DNA of 64,000 nt from Acidimicrobiaceae bacterium (GTDB lineage: Bacteria; Actinomycetota; Acidimicrobiia; Acidimicrobiales; RAAP-2). This document shows, piece by piece, positions 26,196 to 34,433 of the stretch; the stretch's first letter is position 1, and each line of letters begins with the position of its first letter. Under the pieces are notes generated by a model. The model did not search any database, was not told the DNA's origin, and saw nothing but the letters and a program-made list of their open reading frames with translations. Both the position numbers and the translations under genes were made by a program. The DNA is taken from NCBI GenBank assembly GCA_027315045.1, contig DAHUZS010000114.1, positions 1 to 64,000 of the forward strand, given 5' to 3'.

Positions 26196-27046
26196 GGGGA
26201 GCCGGAGTGTTGGCCGAGGCCCGCCAGAGGAAGGGGGACGGGTTCGACGTGGCCATCGACCCCCGCTTCGACGCCCGGCGCCAACAGGTGCGCCGGCGCA
26301 GCACGACGCGCCGGCGGGTCCTGCTCGGGCTGCTCGCGCTGGTGAGCCTCCTCGCCGCCTCGGCGTGGCCCCTCTTGCACTCCCGGTACTTCTCGGCCCG
26401 GGTCCTCAGCGTGACCGGCAACACCCACACCCCGAGCGCGACGATCCTGTCGGCAGCCGGGCTGGCCGATCACCCGCCGATGATCGACGTGCACCCGTCG
26501 GCGGTCGTGGCGGCACTGCGCAACCTGCCGTGGGTGGCCAGCGCCAGCGTGGCGCTGCACTGGCCCGACGGGGTCGCGCTCAGCGTGACCGAGCGGGTCC
26601 CGGTGGCCTTCGTGCTCGAGGGGTCGCGCGTCGCCGAGGTGGACGCCACCGGCCGGGTCCTGGCGCTGGTCGCCTCGGCGCCGAGCGGCTTGGTCCAGCT
26701 GGTCTCGGTCGGGACCCCCGGGGCCCCGGGGACCACCGTCGCCCCGGCGGCCCCGGCGCTCGAGGTGCTCGACGCCCTCCCGGTGGCCCTGCAGGGGTTG
26801 GTGACCGCGGCGGCGCCGACGTCGAGCGGCGGGGTGGACCTGGCGCTGTCGGACGGGGTGGGGGTGCGCTTCGGCCCCCCCCGCCAGCTCCAGGCGAAGT
26901 TCGAGGACATCGCGTCGGTGGTGGCGGGCGCGTCGCTCGCCGCCGGTTCGCTGCTCGATGTGACCGTGCCCACCTACCCGGCGGTCACCCCGCCCCCCTC
27001 GAGCGGCGGCTCGGCCCCGGCGACGACCGGCACGACGTCGGGTTGA
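26192..27046 (+). CDS. ftsQ: Cell division protein FtsQ
   Basis: Bitopic division protein linking early and late divisome parts, 284 aa. Cytosolic basic N-terminus (about 45 residues, RRQQVRRRSTTRRR), one transmembrane helix (about 46-65), then a POTRA domain starting SARVLSVTGNTHTPSATIL and the FtsQ beta domain with LRNLPWVASASVALHWPDGVALSVTER. The C-terminus is a low-complexity Pro/Ser/Thr/Gly tail of about 25 residues. GTG 26192 overlaps the murB stop. It is the last gene before the ftsZ promoter region. Confidence 0.9.
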   Translation: MRGAGVLAEARQRKGDGFDVAIDPRFDARRQQVRRRSTTRRRVLLGLLALVSLLAASAWPLLHSRYFSARVLSVTGNTHTPSATILSAAGLADHPPMIDVHPSAVVAALRNLPWVASASVALHWPDGVALSVTERVPVAFVLEGSRVAEVDATGRVLALVASAPSGLVQLVSVGTPGAPGTTVAPAAPALEVLDALPVALQGLVTAAAPTSSGGVDLALSDGVGVRFGPPRQLQAKFEDIASVVAGASLAAGSLLDVTVPTYPAVTPPPSSGGSAPATTGTTSG

Positions 27047-27068
27047 CCAGGTCGCAAACGGGCCTGCG

Positions 27069-27180
27069 TTGACCCCGATTAGGCCGTTCGCCTAACCTGG
27101 CACCCCGGCAAGTCGGGGCCCACCTCCACCCTCGATCTCAGGTTGAGATCGCGCCCAATCGGCGAGGGGTGCAGTATCCT
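27069..27180 (+). promoter_or_regulatory. ftsZ promoter and structured leader
   Basis: TTGACC (27069-27074), an 18-nt spacer and TAACCT (27093-27098) form a likely promoter. TTAGGC-N5-GCCTAA (27079-27095) overlaps the -10 box and looks like an operator. The leader then holds a CCCCG-N6-CGGGG hairpin (27103-27118) and the perfect GATCTCA-GGT-TGAGATC repeat (27134-27150). A second -10-like TATCCT is at 27175-27180. Confidence 0.6.
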
Positions 27181-27246
27181 GGCCCCTACGAGGGGGTGCA
27201 CACCAATGGCACGGAACAGGCGACCCTTGCAGCACCCCATGAGCTC

Positions 27247-28353
27247 ATGACCCTCGGTCCGCAGAACAGCTACCTCGCCGTCATCAAGGTGGTGGGGATC
27301 GGCGGGGGCGGGGTGAACGCCGTCAACCGGATGATCGACGCCGGCCTTCGCAACGTCGAGTTCATCGCCGCCAACACCGACGCCCAGGCGTTGCTCATGA
27401 GCGACGCCGACCTGAAACTCGACATCGGCCGCACCCTCACCCGGGGGCTCGGGGCCGGCAGCGATCCGGAGATCGGCCGCCAGGCGGCCGAGGAGCACCG
27501 CAGCGAGATCGAAGAGGCGCTCAACGGGGCCGACATGGTGTTCATCACCGCTGGCGAGGGCGGGGGCACCGGCACCGGTGGGGCGCCGCTCGTGGCCGAA
27601 GTGGCCAAGGCGCTCGGGGCGGTGACCATCGGCGTCGTCACCCGGCCGTTCACCTTCGAGGGCCGGACCCGGGCCATGCAGGCCGAGAAGGGCATCCAGG
27701 TCTTAAAGGAGAAGGTCGACACCCTGATCGTCATCCCCAACGACCGGCTCCTCACGGTGTCCAACGAGAAGACCTCGATGGTCAACGCGTTCCGGATCGC
27801 CGACGAGGTGCTGCTCCAGGGGGTCCGGGGGATCACCGACCTCATCACGGTGCCCGGCCTCATCAACACCGACTTCGCCGACGTGAAGATGATCATGTCC
27901 AACGCCGGCACCGCCATCATGGGGATCGGCAGCGCGAGTGGCGACGGCCGGGCCGTCACCGCGGCCCGGGCCGCGATCACGAGCCCGCTGCTCGAGGCGT
28001 CCATCGAGGGCGCCCGGGGGATCCTGCTCAACATCGTCGGCGGCAACGACCTCGGCCTCTTCGAGGTGAACGAGGCGGCCGAGATCATCCACTCGGTGGC
28101 CCACCCCGACGCCAACATCATCTTCGGCGCCGTCATCGACGAGAACATGGCCGACGAGGTCCAGGTGACCGTCATCGCGGCGGGGTTCGAGCGCTGGGAG
28201 GGGGTGGGCCGGGGGTCCAAGGCCATGGACGCCGGTGCGAGCGTCGTCGGCGCCCGGACCTCCCCCACCCCGGTCGACATCTTCGCCGACGCCGAGGACG
28301 ACGACATCGAGCTCGGCGACGACGACTTCGACGTCCCGTCGTTCCTCCGCTAG
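27247..28353 (+). CDS. ftsZ: Cell division GTPase FtsZ
   Basis: Tubulin-like GTPase that forms the Z-ring, about 368 aa. It opens [23 protein letters not shown], has the GTP signature GGGTGTG at about 105-111, [10 protein letters not shown], the T7 loop region [15 protein letters not shown], and a C-terminal peptide [11 protein letters not shown] that binds partners such as SepF and FtsW. ATG 27247 matches the usual family start but has no Shine-Dalgarno. A GTG at 27196, directly after GAGGGG, would add 17 residues and cannot be excluded. The acidic linker is short (about 30 residues). Confidence 0.96.
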   Translation: MTLGPQNSYLAVIKVVGIGGGGVNAVNRMIDAGLRNVEFIAANTDAQALLMSDADLKLDIGRTLTRGLGAGSDPEIGRQAAEEHRSEIEEALNGADMVFITAGEGGGTGTGGAPLVAEVAKALGAVTIGVVTRPFTFEGRTRAMQAEKGIQVLKEKVDTLIVIPNDRLLTVSNEKTSMVNAFRIADEVLLQGVRGITDLITVPGLINTDFADVKMIMSNAGTAIMGIGSASGDGRAVTAARAAITSPLLEASIEGARGILLNIVGGNDLGLFEVNEAAEIIHSVAHPDANIIFGAVIDENMADEVQVTVIAAGFERWEGVGRGSKAMDAGASVVGARTSPTPVDIFADAEDDDIELGDDDFDVPSFLR

Positions 28354-28383
28354 GGCGGCCGCCTGCACCGGGGGCCCGGCCCG

Positions 28384-29052
28384 GTGAGCGACCCCGGGTC
28401 CGCCTTCGTCGATCTGCCGGCACGCCTCTCGGCGGTCGTGGCACGGGTCGAGGCGGCCGGGGGCGACCCCGAGCGGGTCTCGGTCGTCGCGGTGACCAAG
28501 GGCTTCGACCCCGACGCGGTCCGCGCCGCCTGGGCCGCCGGGCTGCCTTTGGTGGGGGAGAACTACGCCGCCGAGCTGTTGGCCAAGCGGGCGGCTGCCG
28601 GCCCGGGCCCGCCCGGGAGCCGCTGGCACTTCCTGGGCGCCCTCCAGACCAACAAGATCGCCCGGCTGGCCCCGGCTGTCGACTGCTTCCAGTCGGTGTC
28701 CCGCCTCCTCGAGGGCGAGCGGATCGCCCGGGCCCGGCCCGGGGCCGAGGTGCTGGTCCAGGTGTCGTTCTCCGACGACCCGGCCCGGCCGGGGTGCCCG
28801 CTTTCGGCCGTGCCGGCCCTCGTCCGCGACCTCGCGGGGCTGGGGCTGGCGGTGGCCGGGCTCATGGCGGTGGCCCCGCCCGAACCCGACGGGGCGCGGG
28901 CCGCCTTCCGCAGCGTGCGCGAGCTGGCCGACCGTCTGGGCCTCCCGGTCCGGTCCATGGGAATGACCGAGGATCTGGAGCTGGCGGTGGCCGAGGGCTC
29001 GACCATGGTCCGGATCGGCCGGGCCCTCTTCGGCGACCGGCCGGCCCGGTGA
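28384..29052 (+). CDS. YggS/PLPBP-family pyridoxal-phosphate homeostasis protein
   Basis: PLP-binding TIM-barrel protein of the YggS family, 222 aa, which buffers PLP and affects amino-acid pools rather than having a firm catalytic activity. The PLP lysine is in VVAVTKGFDPDAVRAAW; GENYAAELLAK, HFLGALQTNKIARL, the LMAVAPPEP segment and the phosphate-binding SMGMTEDLELAVAEGSTMVRIGRALFG complete the family set. It usually sits between ftsZ and sepF in actinobacteria, as here. GTG 28384 is 30 bp after ftsZ. Confidence 0.92.
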   Translation: MSDPGSAFVDLPARLSAVVARVEAAGGDPERVSVVAVTKGFDPDAVRAAWAAGLPLVGENYAAELLAKRAAAGPGPPGSRWHFLGALQTNKIARLAPAVDCFQSVSRLLEGERIARARPGAEVLVQVSFSDDPARPGCPLSAVPALVRDLAGLGLAVAGLMAVAPPEPDGARAAFRSVRELADRLGLPVRSMGMTEDLELAVAEGSTMVRIGRALFGDRPAR

Positions 29053-29155
29053 GCCGGCCCGGAAGGGGTGGGGCACCACGCGGCCGGCAGTGTCGGAGGG
29101 GTAACGGTCCCGGGTCGAGCGGAGCGATACGCTGTCAGCAAGGAGACGTGGAGCC

Positions 29156-29704
29156 TTGCCCTCTTTGCTGAAGAAGACGATGGTCTACCTAGGCCTGGTC
29201 GACGACGACTACGACGACTACGCCGACGACTATGAAGAGCGCGGGTCCAGGGCCTTCACGCCGCTGGCCCGGGTGGAGACCCGCAACCCCGAGCGCGACG
29301 AGCCCGAGGGGCGCCCGGTGGTCGCGCAGTCCGGCCGGATCCGGGCGTTACCCCGGGAGAACGGGTCCAACGTGATCCCTGCGGTGCGGCCCCAGGCGGT
29401 GCCCACGGTAGTGCGGCCGTCCGCCGGCGACAGCACCCCCAAGATCGTGGCCCCGACCCGCTTCCCCGACGCCAAGGAGATCGCCGACTGCCTGAAGGCC
29501 AACCGCCCGGTGATCGTGAACCTCCAGGTGGCCGAGCGCGACCTGCAGCGGCGGATGATCGACTTCTGCGCCGGTGTCTCCTACGCCTTGGGCGGGGAGA
29601 TGGAGAAGGTGGCCGAGCAGGTGTTCCTCCTCGCGCCGAGCAACGTGAAGGTGTCCGACGAGGAGCGCCAGCGCCTCCAGGAGCGCAACTTCGGGCGTTA
29701 CTAA
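29156..29704 (+). CDS. sepF: Cell division protein SepF
   Basis: Membrane-associated protein that tethers FtsZ, 182 aa. The N-terminal helix (SLLKKTMVYLGL) is the amphipathic membrane anchor, followed by an Asp/Tyr-rich stretch DDDYDDYADDYEE, a variable linker, and the C-terminal SepF domain from about residue 98 (TRFPDAKEIADCLKANRPVIVNLQ through RRMIDFCAGVSYALGG to VFLLAPSNVKVS). The TTG start at 29156 follows AAGGAGACGTGGAG and keeps the whole membrane helix. Confidence 0.93.
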   Translation: MPSLLKKTMVYLGLVDDDYDDYADDYEERGSRAFTPLARVETRNPERDEPEGRPVVAQSGRIRALPRENGSNVIPAVRPQAVPTVVRPSAGDSTPKIVAPTRFPDAKEIADCLKANRPVIVNLQVAERDLQRRMIDFCAGVSYALGGEMEKVAEQVFLLAPSNVKVSDEERQRLQERNFGRY

Positions 29705-29707
29705 CCG

Positions 29708-29971
29708 GTGATCCAATCGATCCTGGTCGGCCTCGTCGAGGCCTTCGTCGTGGTCCTGATCGTGCGGGCCCTGTTGAGCTGGTTCCCCTCCCACCCCGGG
29801 TCCCCGGTCTTCCGCCTCGAGCGGGCCCTGGGCGTCGTGACCGAGCCGGTGCTCCGCCCGATCCGCCGCCTCCTGCCACCGGTGCGGCTCGGGGCCCAGT
29901 CCCTCGACCTCTCCTTCATCGCGGTGATCCTCATCGCCCAGATCATCGTGATCCCCCTCCTGCGGGCCTAG
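29708..29971 (+). CDS. YggT-family membrane protein
   Basis: Small YggT-family (CCB3-like) protein, 87 aa, with two transmembrane helices (about residues 3-24 and 66-86) flanking the conserved LSWFPSHPGSPVFRLERALGVVTEPVLRPIRRLLPP segment. It lies directly after sepF (3 bp gap), an order conserved from Bacillus (ylmG) to actinobacteria, where the protein affects division-site organisation. GTG start at 29708. A GGGC-TATC-GCCC hairpin soon after the stop could end the transcript. Confidence 0.88.
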   Translation: MIQSILVGLVEAFVVVLIVRALLSWFPSHPGSPVFRLERALGVVTEPVLRPIRRLLPPVRLGAQSLDLSFIAVILIAQIIVIPLLRA

Positions 29972-30365
29972 CGGGGGATTGCGGGCTATCGCCCGACCCG
30001 CTCGATCAGCACCGAGGAGATTTCTTTCAGAAATTCGCGCGACCAGCGCGTTTGTCGACGCGTGGTGCTCGCGATCGGTTGGTGATGGGAGTCTGAGCTC
30101 GACCCTGGCATCGATCATCTCCAAGAAGGTCGGCGGGCACACCTCCTACGACCGGCGCGAGATGACCCGGGTGGGTGGTCATGGGCGTCCTCGAGATGGC
30201 GCACCTCGCCCCCTCGTCTTCGGTCATCGAGCTTGGGGGACTCAAAGGCCCGATGCAGCTGGGAGGACGCGGCTCACCCCAGGGCAAGCCCGGAAACTCC
30301 CGCTAGGCCCCAGAAACGGGCGGGTCGGGCCCCCGGCGGGGCCCGGGAGATAGAGTGGCTCGCCT
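29972..30365. other. Intergenic stretch between the yggT and divIVA genes
   Basis: No convincing gene. It contains a CGGGC-TATC-GCCCG hairpin (29982-29995), possibly a terminator; an ATTTCT-TTC-AGAAAT inverted repeat (30020-30034); and near its right end TAGAGT (30351-30356), a -10 box that would start divIVA transcription a few bases before the ATG. An open frame here (29979-30353) has no family-like sequence and is probably spurious. Confidence 0.5.
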
Positions 30366-31169
30366 ATGGATAGTGGCCAGCCACCCCACCAGCCGATCCT
30401 CGAGACGCTCCGCACGGTCGAGTTCCGGCTTGGCCTGAAGGGCTACAACGTCGACGAGGTCGACGAATACCTCGAGAGGGCGGCGGTCGAGGCCGAACGG
30501 CTCAACGAGCAGTTGCGCCAGAGCGTCGAGCGGCTGCGCCAGGCGACCGAGCGGATCGCCCAGCTCGAGAGCTCCGCCGCGGTTGTTGCCCCCGTCCCGC
30601 CCCCGATGTCCTTGGAGGAGCCGACGGCGGCCATGCCCGCCCCGGTCTCCGACGACACCCTCCACCAGACGCTGCTGCTCGCCCAGCGCTTCGTCGAGCA
30701 GACCAAGCGGGAGAGCGAGGCGGAGGCCCACCGCCTCGTGTCCTCTGCCGAGGACCGGGCGCGCACGCTCATGAGCCGAGCCGAGGACGAGGCGCGCCAG
30801 TTGATGACCGACTCCCAGCAGCGGCTGCGCGACGAGGTGGCCCGCCTGGAGACCATGCGGGCCCAGCTGGCCACCGACGTCGAGAACATGGCGCGCCACT
30901 TGGAGTCGGAGCGCACCCGCCTGCGGACCATGCTCTCGGAGGTCCTCAAGTGGATCGAGGAGAACGTGCAACCGGCCGAGTCGCTGATGGCACTGCGGCC
31001 CCGCGCCGTCGACGGTGGTCGTCAGGCGGCCGGTCGGTTGGGGACCGGCGAGGCCTCCGGGGACCAGTCGGCCGAGCCCTTCAACGCCGAGGCGGCCGAC
31101 AACGTGGCGCAGGTGCTCGACTTGCGGGGTCCGAGCGCCATCACGGTCCCGCCCGACCCCCGCGCCTGA
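30366..31169 (+). CDS. divIVA: DivIVA-domain polar growth/division protein (Wag31-like)
   Basis: Coiled-coil scaffold that marks curved membrane at poles and septa, 267 aa. The DivIVA lipid-binding N-terminal domain is VEFRLGLKGYNVDEVDEYLERAAVEAERL (about 18-46). A Pro-rich spacer of about 25 residues separates it from a long coiled coil (about 105-200). The C-terminus is less ordered. In rod-shaped actinobacteria this protein directs polar wall growth. TAGAGT 9 nt before the ATG suggests a near-leaderless mRNA with no Shine-Dalgarno. Confidence 0.9.
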   Translation: MDSGQPPHQPILETLRTVEFRLGLKGYNVDEVDEYLERAAVEAERLNEQLRQSVERLRQATERIAQLESSAAVVAPVPPPMSLEEPTAAMPAPVSDDTLHQTLLLAQRFVEQTKRESEAEAHRLVSSAEDRARTLMSRAEDEARQLMTDSQQRLRDEVARLETMRAQLATDVENMARHLESERTRLRTMLSEVLKWIEENVQPAESLMALRPRAVDGGRQAAGRLGTGEASGDQSAEPFNAEAADNVAQVLDLRGPSAITVPPDPRA

Positions 31170-31176
31170 CCCGCCG

Positions 31177-31202
31177 CCGGCACCCGGCCTCCGGGCCGCC
31201 GG
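31177..31202 (+). terminator. Candidate terminator after divIVA
   Basis: Nested G/C stem, CCGGC (31177-31181) with GCCGG (31198-31202) and an inner CCGG-CCT-CCGG, 8 bp after the divIVA stop. No T-tract follows, as is common for actinobacterial hairpin terminators. Confidence 0.4.
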
Positions 31203-31211
31203 TGGGAAGTT

Positions 31212-31240
31212 TTGAGACCGCCTCGGCGTTCCACTATGGT
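31212..31240 (+). promoter_or_regulatory. Housekeeping-type promoter for the DksA-like gene
   Basis: TTGAGA (31212-31217), a 17-nt spacer and TATGGT (31235-31240) lie about 65 bp before the ATG at 31306, which itself has a GAGGAGGAG Shine-Dalgarno. This is one of the best sigma-70-type matches in the window. Confidence 0.6.
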
Positions 31241-31305
31241 CACCCGCCCCGGCTGCCCGGTCCGCCACCGGACTGCGATGCCGCCGGGCCCCAGAGGAGG
31301 AGCAG

Positions 31306-31914
31306 ATGACCTCACCGAGCAGGGCTTCGAGCGCAGGCTCGGCCGTCGCGACCAAGGCCGCGGCGAAGAAGGTCCCGGCCAAGGTGCCGGCCAAGAAGGC
31401 CCCGGCCAAGGCGCCGGCGAAGAAGGCCCCGGCCAAGGCGCCGGCCAAGAAGGTCCCGGCCAAGGCGCCGGCCAAGGCGCCGGCGAAGAAGGTCCCGGCC
31501 AAGCGGCCGTCCCGGGCCAAGACCCCGGTCGGCCCCTATGCCGGCGACGCCAAGTTCCTCGAGGAGCAGCGCGACAGCCTTATCTCCGAGCGCGCAGTCT
31601 ACCAAGAGCAGGCCGACGCCCTGAAGGCGGAGGCCGACTCGTTGGCCCAAGAGCGCGAGCCCGGCGACGTCCAGTTCGACGAGGAGTCTGGTGAGGGCGG
31701 GACGGTCACGGTCGACCGCGAACGCGACCTCGCCCTGAGCGCCCAGGCGATGGCGGCGATCGAGGAGATCGAGGACGCGCTGGTGCGGATCGCCAACAAG
31801 ACCTACGGCGCGTGCGAGCGCTGCCGCCAACCGATCATGAAGGCCCGGCTGCGCGCGCTGCCCTACGCGCGGTTGTGCGTGGCATGCAAGAGCGGGGGCC
31901 TGTCGCGACGCTGA
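31306..31914 (+). CDS. DksA/TraR-type zinc-finger protein with Lys/Ala/Pro-rich N-terminal tail
   Basis: A 202-aa protein in two parts. Residues about 16-68 are repeats of AKKVPAK/AKKAPAKAP units like the tails of histone H1-like and mycobacterial HupB proteins, which bind nucleic acid. The rest is a DksA/TraR-like module: a coiled-coil arm with acidic residues, then a C4 zinc finger CERC...CVAC (Cys170, 173, 191, 194). DksA-type proteins enter the RNA polymerase secondary channel; whether this one does is untested. It overlaps lspA by about 31 bp. Confidence 0.85.
   Translation: MTSPSRASSAGSAVATKAAAKKVPAKVPAKKAPAKAPAKKAPAKAPAKKVPAKAPAKAPAKKVPAKRPSRAKTPVGPYAGDAKFLEEQRDSLISERAVYQEQADALKAEADSLAQEREPGDVQFDEESGEGGTVTVDRERDLALSAQAMAAIEEIEDALVRIANKTYGACERCRQPIMKARLRALPYARLCVACKSGGLSRR
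31361..31510 (+). repeat. Tandem Lys-Ala-Pro coding repeat
   Basis: Imperfect tandem units built on GCCAAGAAGGTCCCGGCCAA-type sequence (units of about 12 to 36 bp) encode the basic tail of the DksA-like protein. Such repeats can vary in copy number between strains. Confidence 0.8.
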
Positions 31915-32411
31915 GCCGACCGGGCGAGGAGCCGCCGTCGCGGCGGCGCCCCGGCCTCGGGCGGTTGGCGCTCACCCTCGCCGTCGCCGCGGTCCTTCTC
32001 GCCGCGGACCAGGTCACCACGTCACTGGCGTTGGCCCACCTCCACGGGCCGGTGCATCTGTTCGGACCGCTCGGGCTCGAACTGGCCTTCAACTCCGGCG
32101 CGGCCTTCAGCCTCTTCACCGGGGCGGCGGCGGTGATCGTGCCGGTGGCGCTGGTCGTGGTGGGCATGGTGGTCGTGGCCGCCTGGCGCGCCCGGTCCAC
32201 GACCCTCTCGATCGGCCTCGGGCTCGTGCTCGGCGGCGCGCTGGGCAACCTGGCCGACCGGGCCTTCCGCGGTCACGACGGGAAGGTGGTGGACTTCATC
32301 ACCCTCACCCACTGGCCGACCTTCAACCTGGCCGACGCCGGCATCACCGTCGGCGCCGTGGTGGTGGTCGTGGTCTCGCTGTGGCGCCTGCGACCCCGGG
32401 GGGCGCCGTGA
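31884..32411 (+). CDS. lspA: Lipoprotein signal peptidase LspA
   Basis: Membrane aspartyl protease that removes signal peptides from prolipoproteins, 175 aa. It has four membrane helices, ADQVTT in the first helix, the conserved FNSGAAFSLF, and the two catalytic aspartates in GNLADR (Asp125) and FNLADAG (Asp151). The start is uncertain. ATG 31884 overlaps the preceding gene by about 31 bp; an unusual CTG or other start nearer 31900 is possible, since only the cytosolic N-terminus changes. Its stop overlaps the pseudouridine synthase start. A substrate in this window could be the lipoprotein phosphoesterase. Confidence 0.9.
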   Translation: MQERGPVATLSRPGEEPPSRRRPGLGRLALTLAVAAVLLAADQVTTSLALAHLHGPVHLFGPLGLELAFNSGAAFSLFTGAAAVIVPVALVVVGMVVVAAWRARSTTLSIGLGLVLGGALGNLADRAFRGHDGKVVDFITLTHWPTFNLADAGITVGAVVVVVVSLWRLRPRGAP

Positions 32412-33373
32412 CCGGGGCCGACGGCGGGGAGGCCGACCAGGCGTTCTCCGTGCCGTCCTCGCTCGACGGGGTCCGTCTCGACCGGGCGGTGTCGCTGCTC
32501 ACCGGGATCTCCCGGGCCGAGGCCAGCGCCCGCATCGCCGAGGGCAAGGTCCGCGTCGACGGCCGGCCCGAACGGCGCCGGAGCGCCCCGGTGGCGGCCG
32601 GGAACCTGCTCCTCTTGGCCCCGGGGCGCCCGGTCGCCCCGCCCGGCCGCGAGCCCGGGGTGCCCCTGGCGGTGGTGTTCGCCGACGACGACGTGATCGT
32701 GGTCGACAAGCCCTGGGACCTCGTCGTGCACCCCGGCGCCGGGCACCGGGACGGCACCCTGCTCGGCGCGGTCTTGGCCCGCTTCCCCGATGTCGCCGAG
32801 CTCGTGGCAACTGGGGACTGCGAGCCCGAACGGCCAGGCATCGTGCACCGCCTCGACCGCGGCACCTCGGGCCTGCTCGTGGTGGCGAGGTCCCCCCGGG
32901 CGCTGCGGTCACTGCGGGACCAGCTGGCCCGGCGAGGGGTGGCCCGGCGCTACGGGGCGTTGGTCCACGGCCACCTCGAGCACGACCGGGGCCTGGTGGA
33001 CGCCCCCATGGGCCGCTCCACCCGCCGGCCGACCCGCATGAGCGTCTCGGCCGCCGGCCGTGAGGCGCGCACCGGCTACCGGGTGGTGGCCCGCTACGAA
33101 CGCCCGGTGCCGGCCACCTTGGTGGTGGCCACCTTGGAGACCGGCCGCACCCACCAGATCCGGGTGCACCTGGCGGCGATCGGCCATCCGGTGGTGGGGG
33201 ACGCCGCCTACGGTCCGGCGACCGGGGTCCACGGGCTCACCCCGGGGCGGTTCTTCCTCCACGCCTTCGAGCTCGGCTTCGACCACCCGGCCGACGGGCG
33301 GCCGGTCCGCTTCCGCTCCGCGCTGCCCCCGGAGCTCGTCGCGGTCCTCGGCGAGGCGCCCGAGCTCGACTGA
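32408..33373 (+). CDS. RluD-family 23S rRNA pseudouridine synthase
   Basis: RluA/RluD-type pseudouridine synthase, 321 aa, expected to act on 23S rRNA. An N-terminal S4 RNA-binding domain (about 18-75, LDRAVSLLTGISRAEASARIAEGKVRVDG) precedes the catalytic domain. VVDKPWDLVVHPGAGH and the catalytic motif HRLDRGTSG follow (Asp150), and TGRTHQIRVHLAAIGHPVVGD completes the family motifs. The lspA-rluD pair is widely conserved. GTG 32408 overlaps the lspA stop (GTGA). The exact uridines modified cannot be predicted. Confidence 0.92.
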   Translation: MTGADGGEADQAFSVPSSLDGVRLDRAVSLLTGISRAEASARIAEGKVRVDGRPERRRSAPVAAGNLLLLAPGRPVAPPGREPGVPLAVVFADDDVIVVDKPWDLVVHPGAGHRDGTLLGAVLARFPDVAELVATGDCEPERPGIVHRLDRGTSGLLVVARSPRALRSLRDQLARRGVARRYGALVHGHLEHDRGLVDAPMGRSTRRPTRMSVSAAGREARTGYRVVARYERPVPATLVVATLETGRTHQIRVHLAAIGHPVVGDAAYGPATGVHGLTPGRFFLHAFELGFDHPADGRPVRFRSALPPELVAVLGEAPELD

Positions 33374-33379
33374 GCCGTC

Positions 33380-34219
33380 CTACGCGGCCCGGTGGGCCCC
33401 CGACACGTCGCGGTCGTCGCGCAACGCGGCGAGGCCCTCCTCCTCGGCCCGGCGGACCCGGCGGACGCCCACGCCCAGGCGCTCGGCGGTCATCTGGAGC
33501 GAAGCCGGCGAGCTGCCGTCGAAGCCGAAGCGCAGGCGGAGCACGTCGCGCTGGAGCTCGGGCAGCCGGTCGACGGCGCCGCGGATGCGCTCCAAGACCA
33601 AGCGGTCCTCGATCTCCTCGGTCCAGTCGATGGCGTCCGGCGAGACCAGCTCACCGAGCGTGGTCGTCGAGTCGATGGCCGCGGGTTGGTCGAGGCTGGC
33701 CGACACCCGGGCGGCGTCACCCAGCGCCTGGCGTTCCTCCCGGCTCATGCCGGTAGCCTCGTCGAGCTCCTCGGCCGTCGGGACCCGCCCGAGCTGACCG
33801 GTCAGCTCGGCGGTGACCCCGTCGAGCCGTTGCAGCCGCTCGCCCACCTCGAGGGGGAGCCGGATGACCCGGCCGTGCTGCTGCACCGCGCGTTGGAGCG
33901 CCTGGCGGATCCACCAGGTGGCGTAGGTGGAGAAGCGGAACCCGCGCTCCCAGTCGAACTTCTCGACCGCCCGGATGAGCCCGAAGGTGCCCTCCTGGAC
34001 CAGGTCGGCCATGTCCACACCGCGGTCCTTGTACCGGCGGGCCCAGTGGACGACGAGGCGGAGGTTGGCTGCCACCATCTCCCGCTTGGCGTCCTGGTCG
34101 CCGGCGGCGACTCGCTTGGCCAGTTCGAGCTGTCGGTCGTAGTCGGGCATCGGGTGCCGCTCGAGGTCGCGGAGCAACAACCCGAGGCTGTCGGTCGTCG
34201 GTGCGCTCTGTGGGCTCAT
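33380..34219 (-). CDS. RNA polymerase sigma-70 factor, group 2-like
   Basis: Sigma factor of 279 aa lacking the long region 1.1 of primary factors. Region 2 is complete: KREMVAANLRLVVHWARRYKDRGVDMADLVQEGTFGLIRAVEKFD, and the -10-reading FRFSTYATWWIRQALQRAV. Region 3 follows, and region 4 has VDRLPELQRDVLRLRFGFDG with an HTH in SLQMTAERLGVGVRRVRRAEEEGLAALR. This pattern fits a non-essential RpoD-like group 2 factor. The start is ATG 34219, with GGAG 11 nt upstream. It converges on the rluD-like gene (6 bp gap) and is divergent from the phosphatase gene. Confidence 0.9.
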   Translation of the reverse strand: MSPQSAPTTDSLGLLLRDLERHPMPDYDRQLELAKRVAAGDQDAKREMVAANLRLVVHWARRYKDRGVDMADLVQEGTFGLIRAVEKFDWERGFRFSTYATWWIRQALQRAVQQHGRVIRLPLEVGERLQRLDGVTAELTGQLGRVPTAEELDEATGMSREERQALGDAARVSASLDQPAAIDSTTTLGELVSPDAIDWTEEIEDRLVLERIRGAVDRLPELQRDVLRLRFGFDGSSPASLQMTAERLGVGVRRVRRAEEEGLAALRDDRDVSGAHRAA

Positions 34220-34393
34220 CGTGCAAGGTTCTCCGGTTCGCTTCCCTGTGGCTCTCCGAGTCGATCGCCGGCGGGCCTCGATCCTGAGCCGCGGCTGTGA
34301 CACCACCGGCGTGTTCGACCGCTCTTTGGTTTCAACGCCCGCCGGGGCCGGCACATTCCGAGCTGAAGCGGCCGGTGGCCCGGATGGGCCGAA

Positions 34394-34405
34394 GGGAACG
34401 TTCCC
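34394..34405. promoter_or_regulatory. 12-bp perfect palindrome in the sigma factor/phosphatase gap
   Basis: GGGAACGTTCCC lies in the 214-bp divergent gap, 28 bp before the phosphatase ATG. It could be an operator for either gene; no cognate regulator is evident. Confidence 0.3.
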
Positions 34406-34433
34406 GCCCCCGGTGCCCCGTCGAGTTGCAGGG

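Noticed and set aside
29979-30353. 124-codon frame between the yggT and divIVA genes
   Set aside because: Sequence is low-complexity Arg/Gly/Pro without family character, and no start signal; most likely non-coding.
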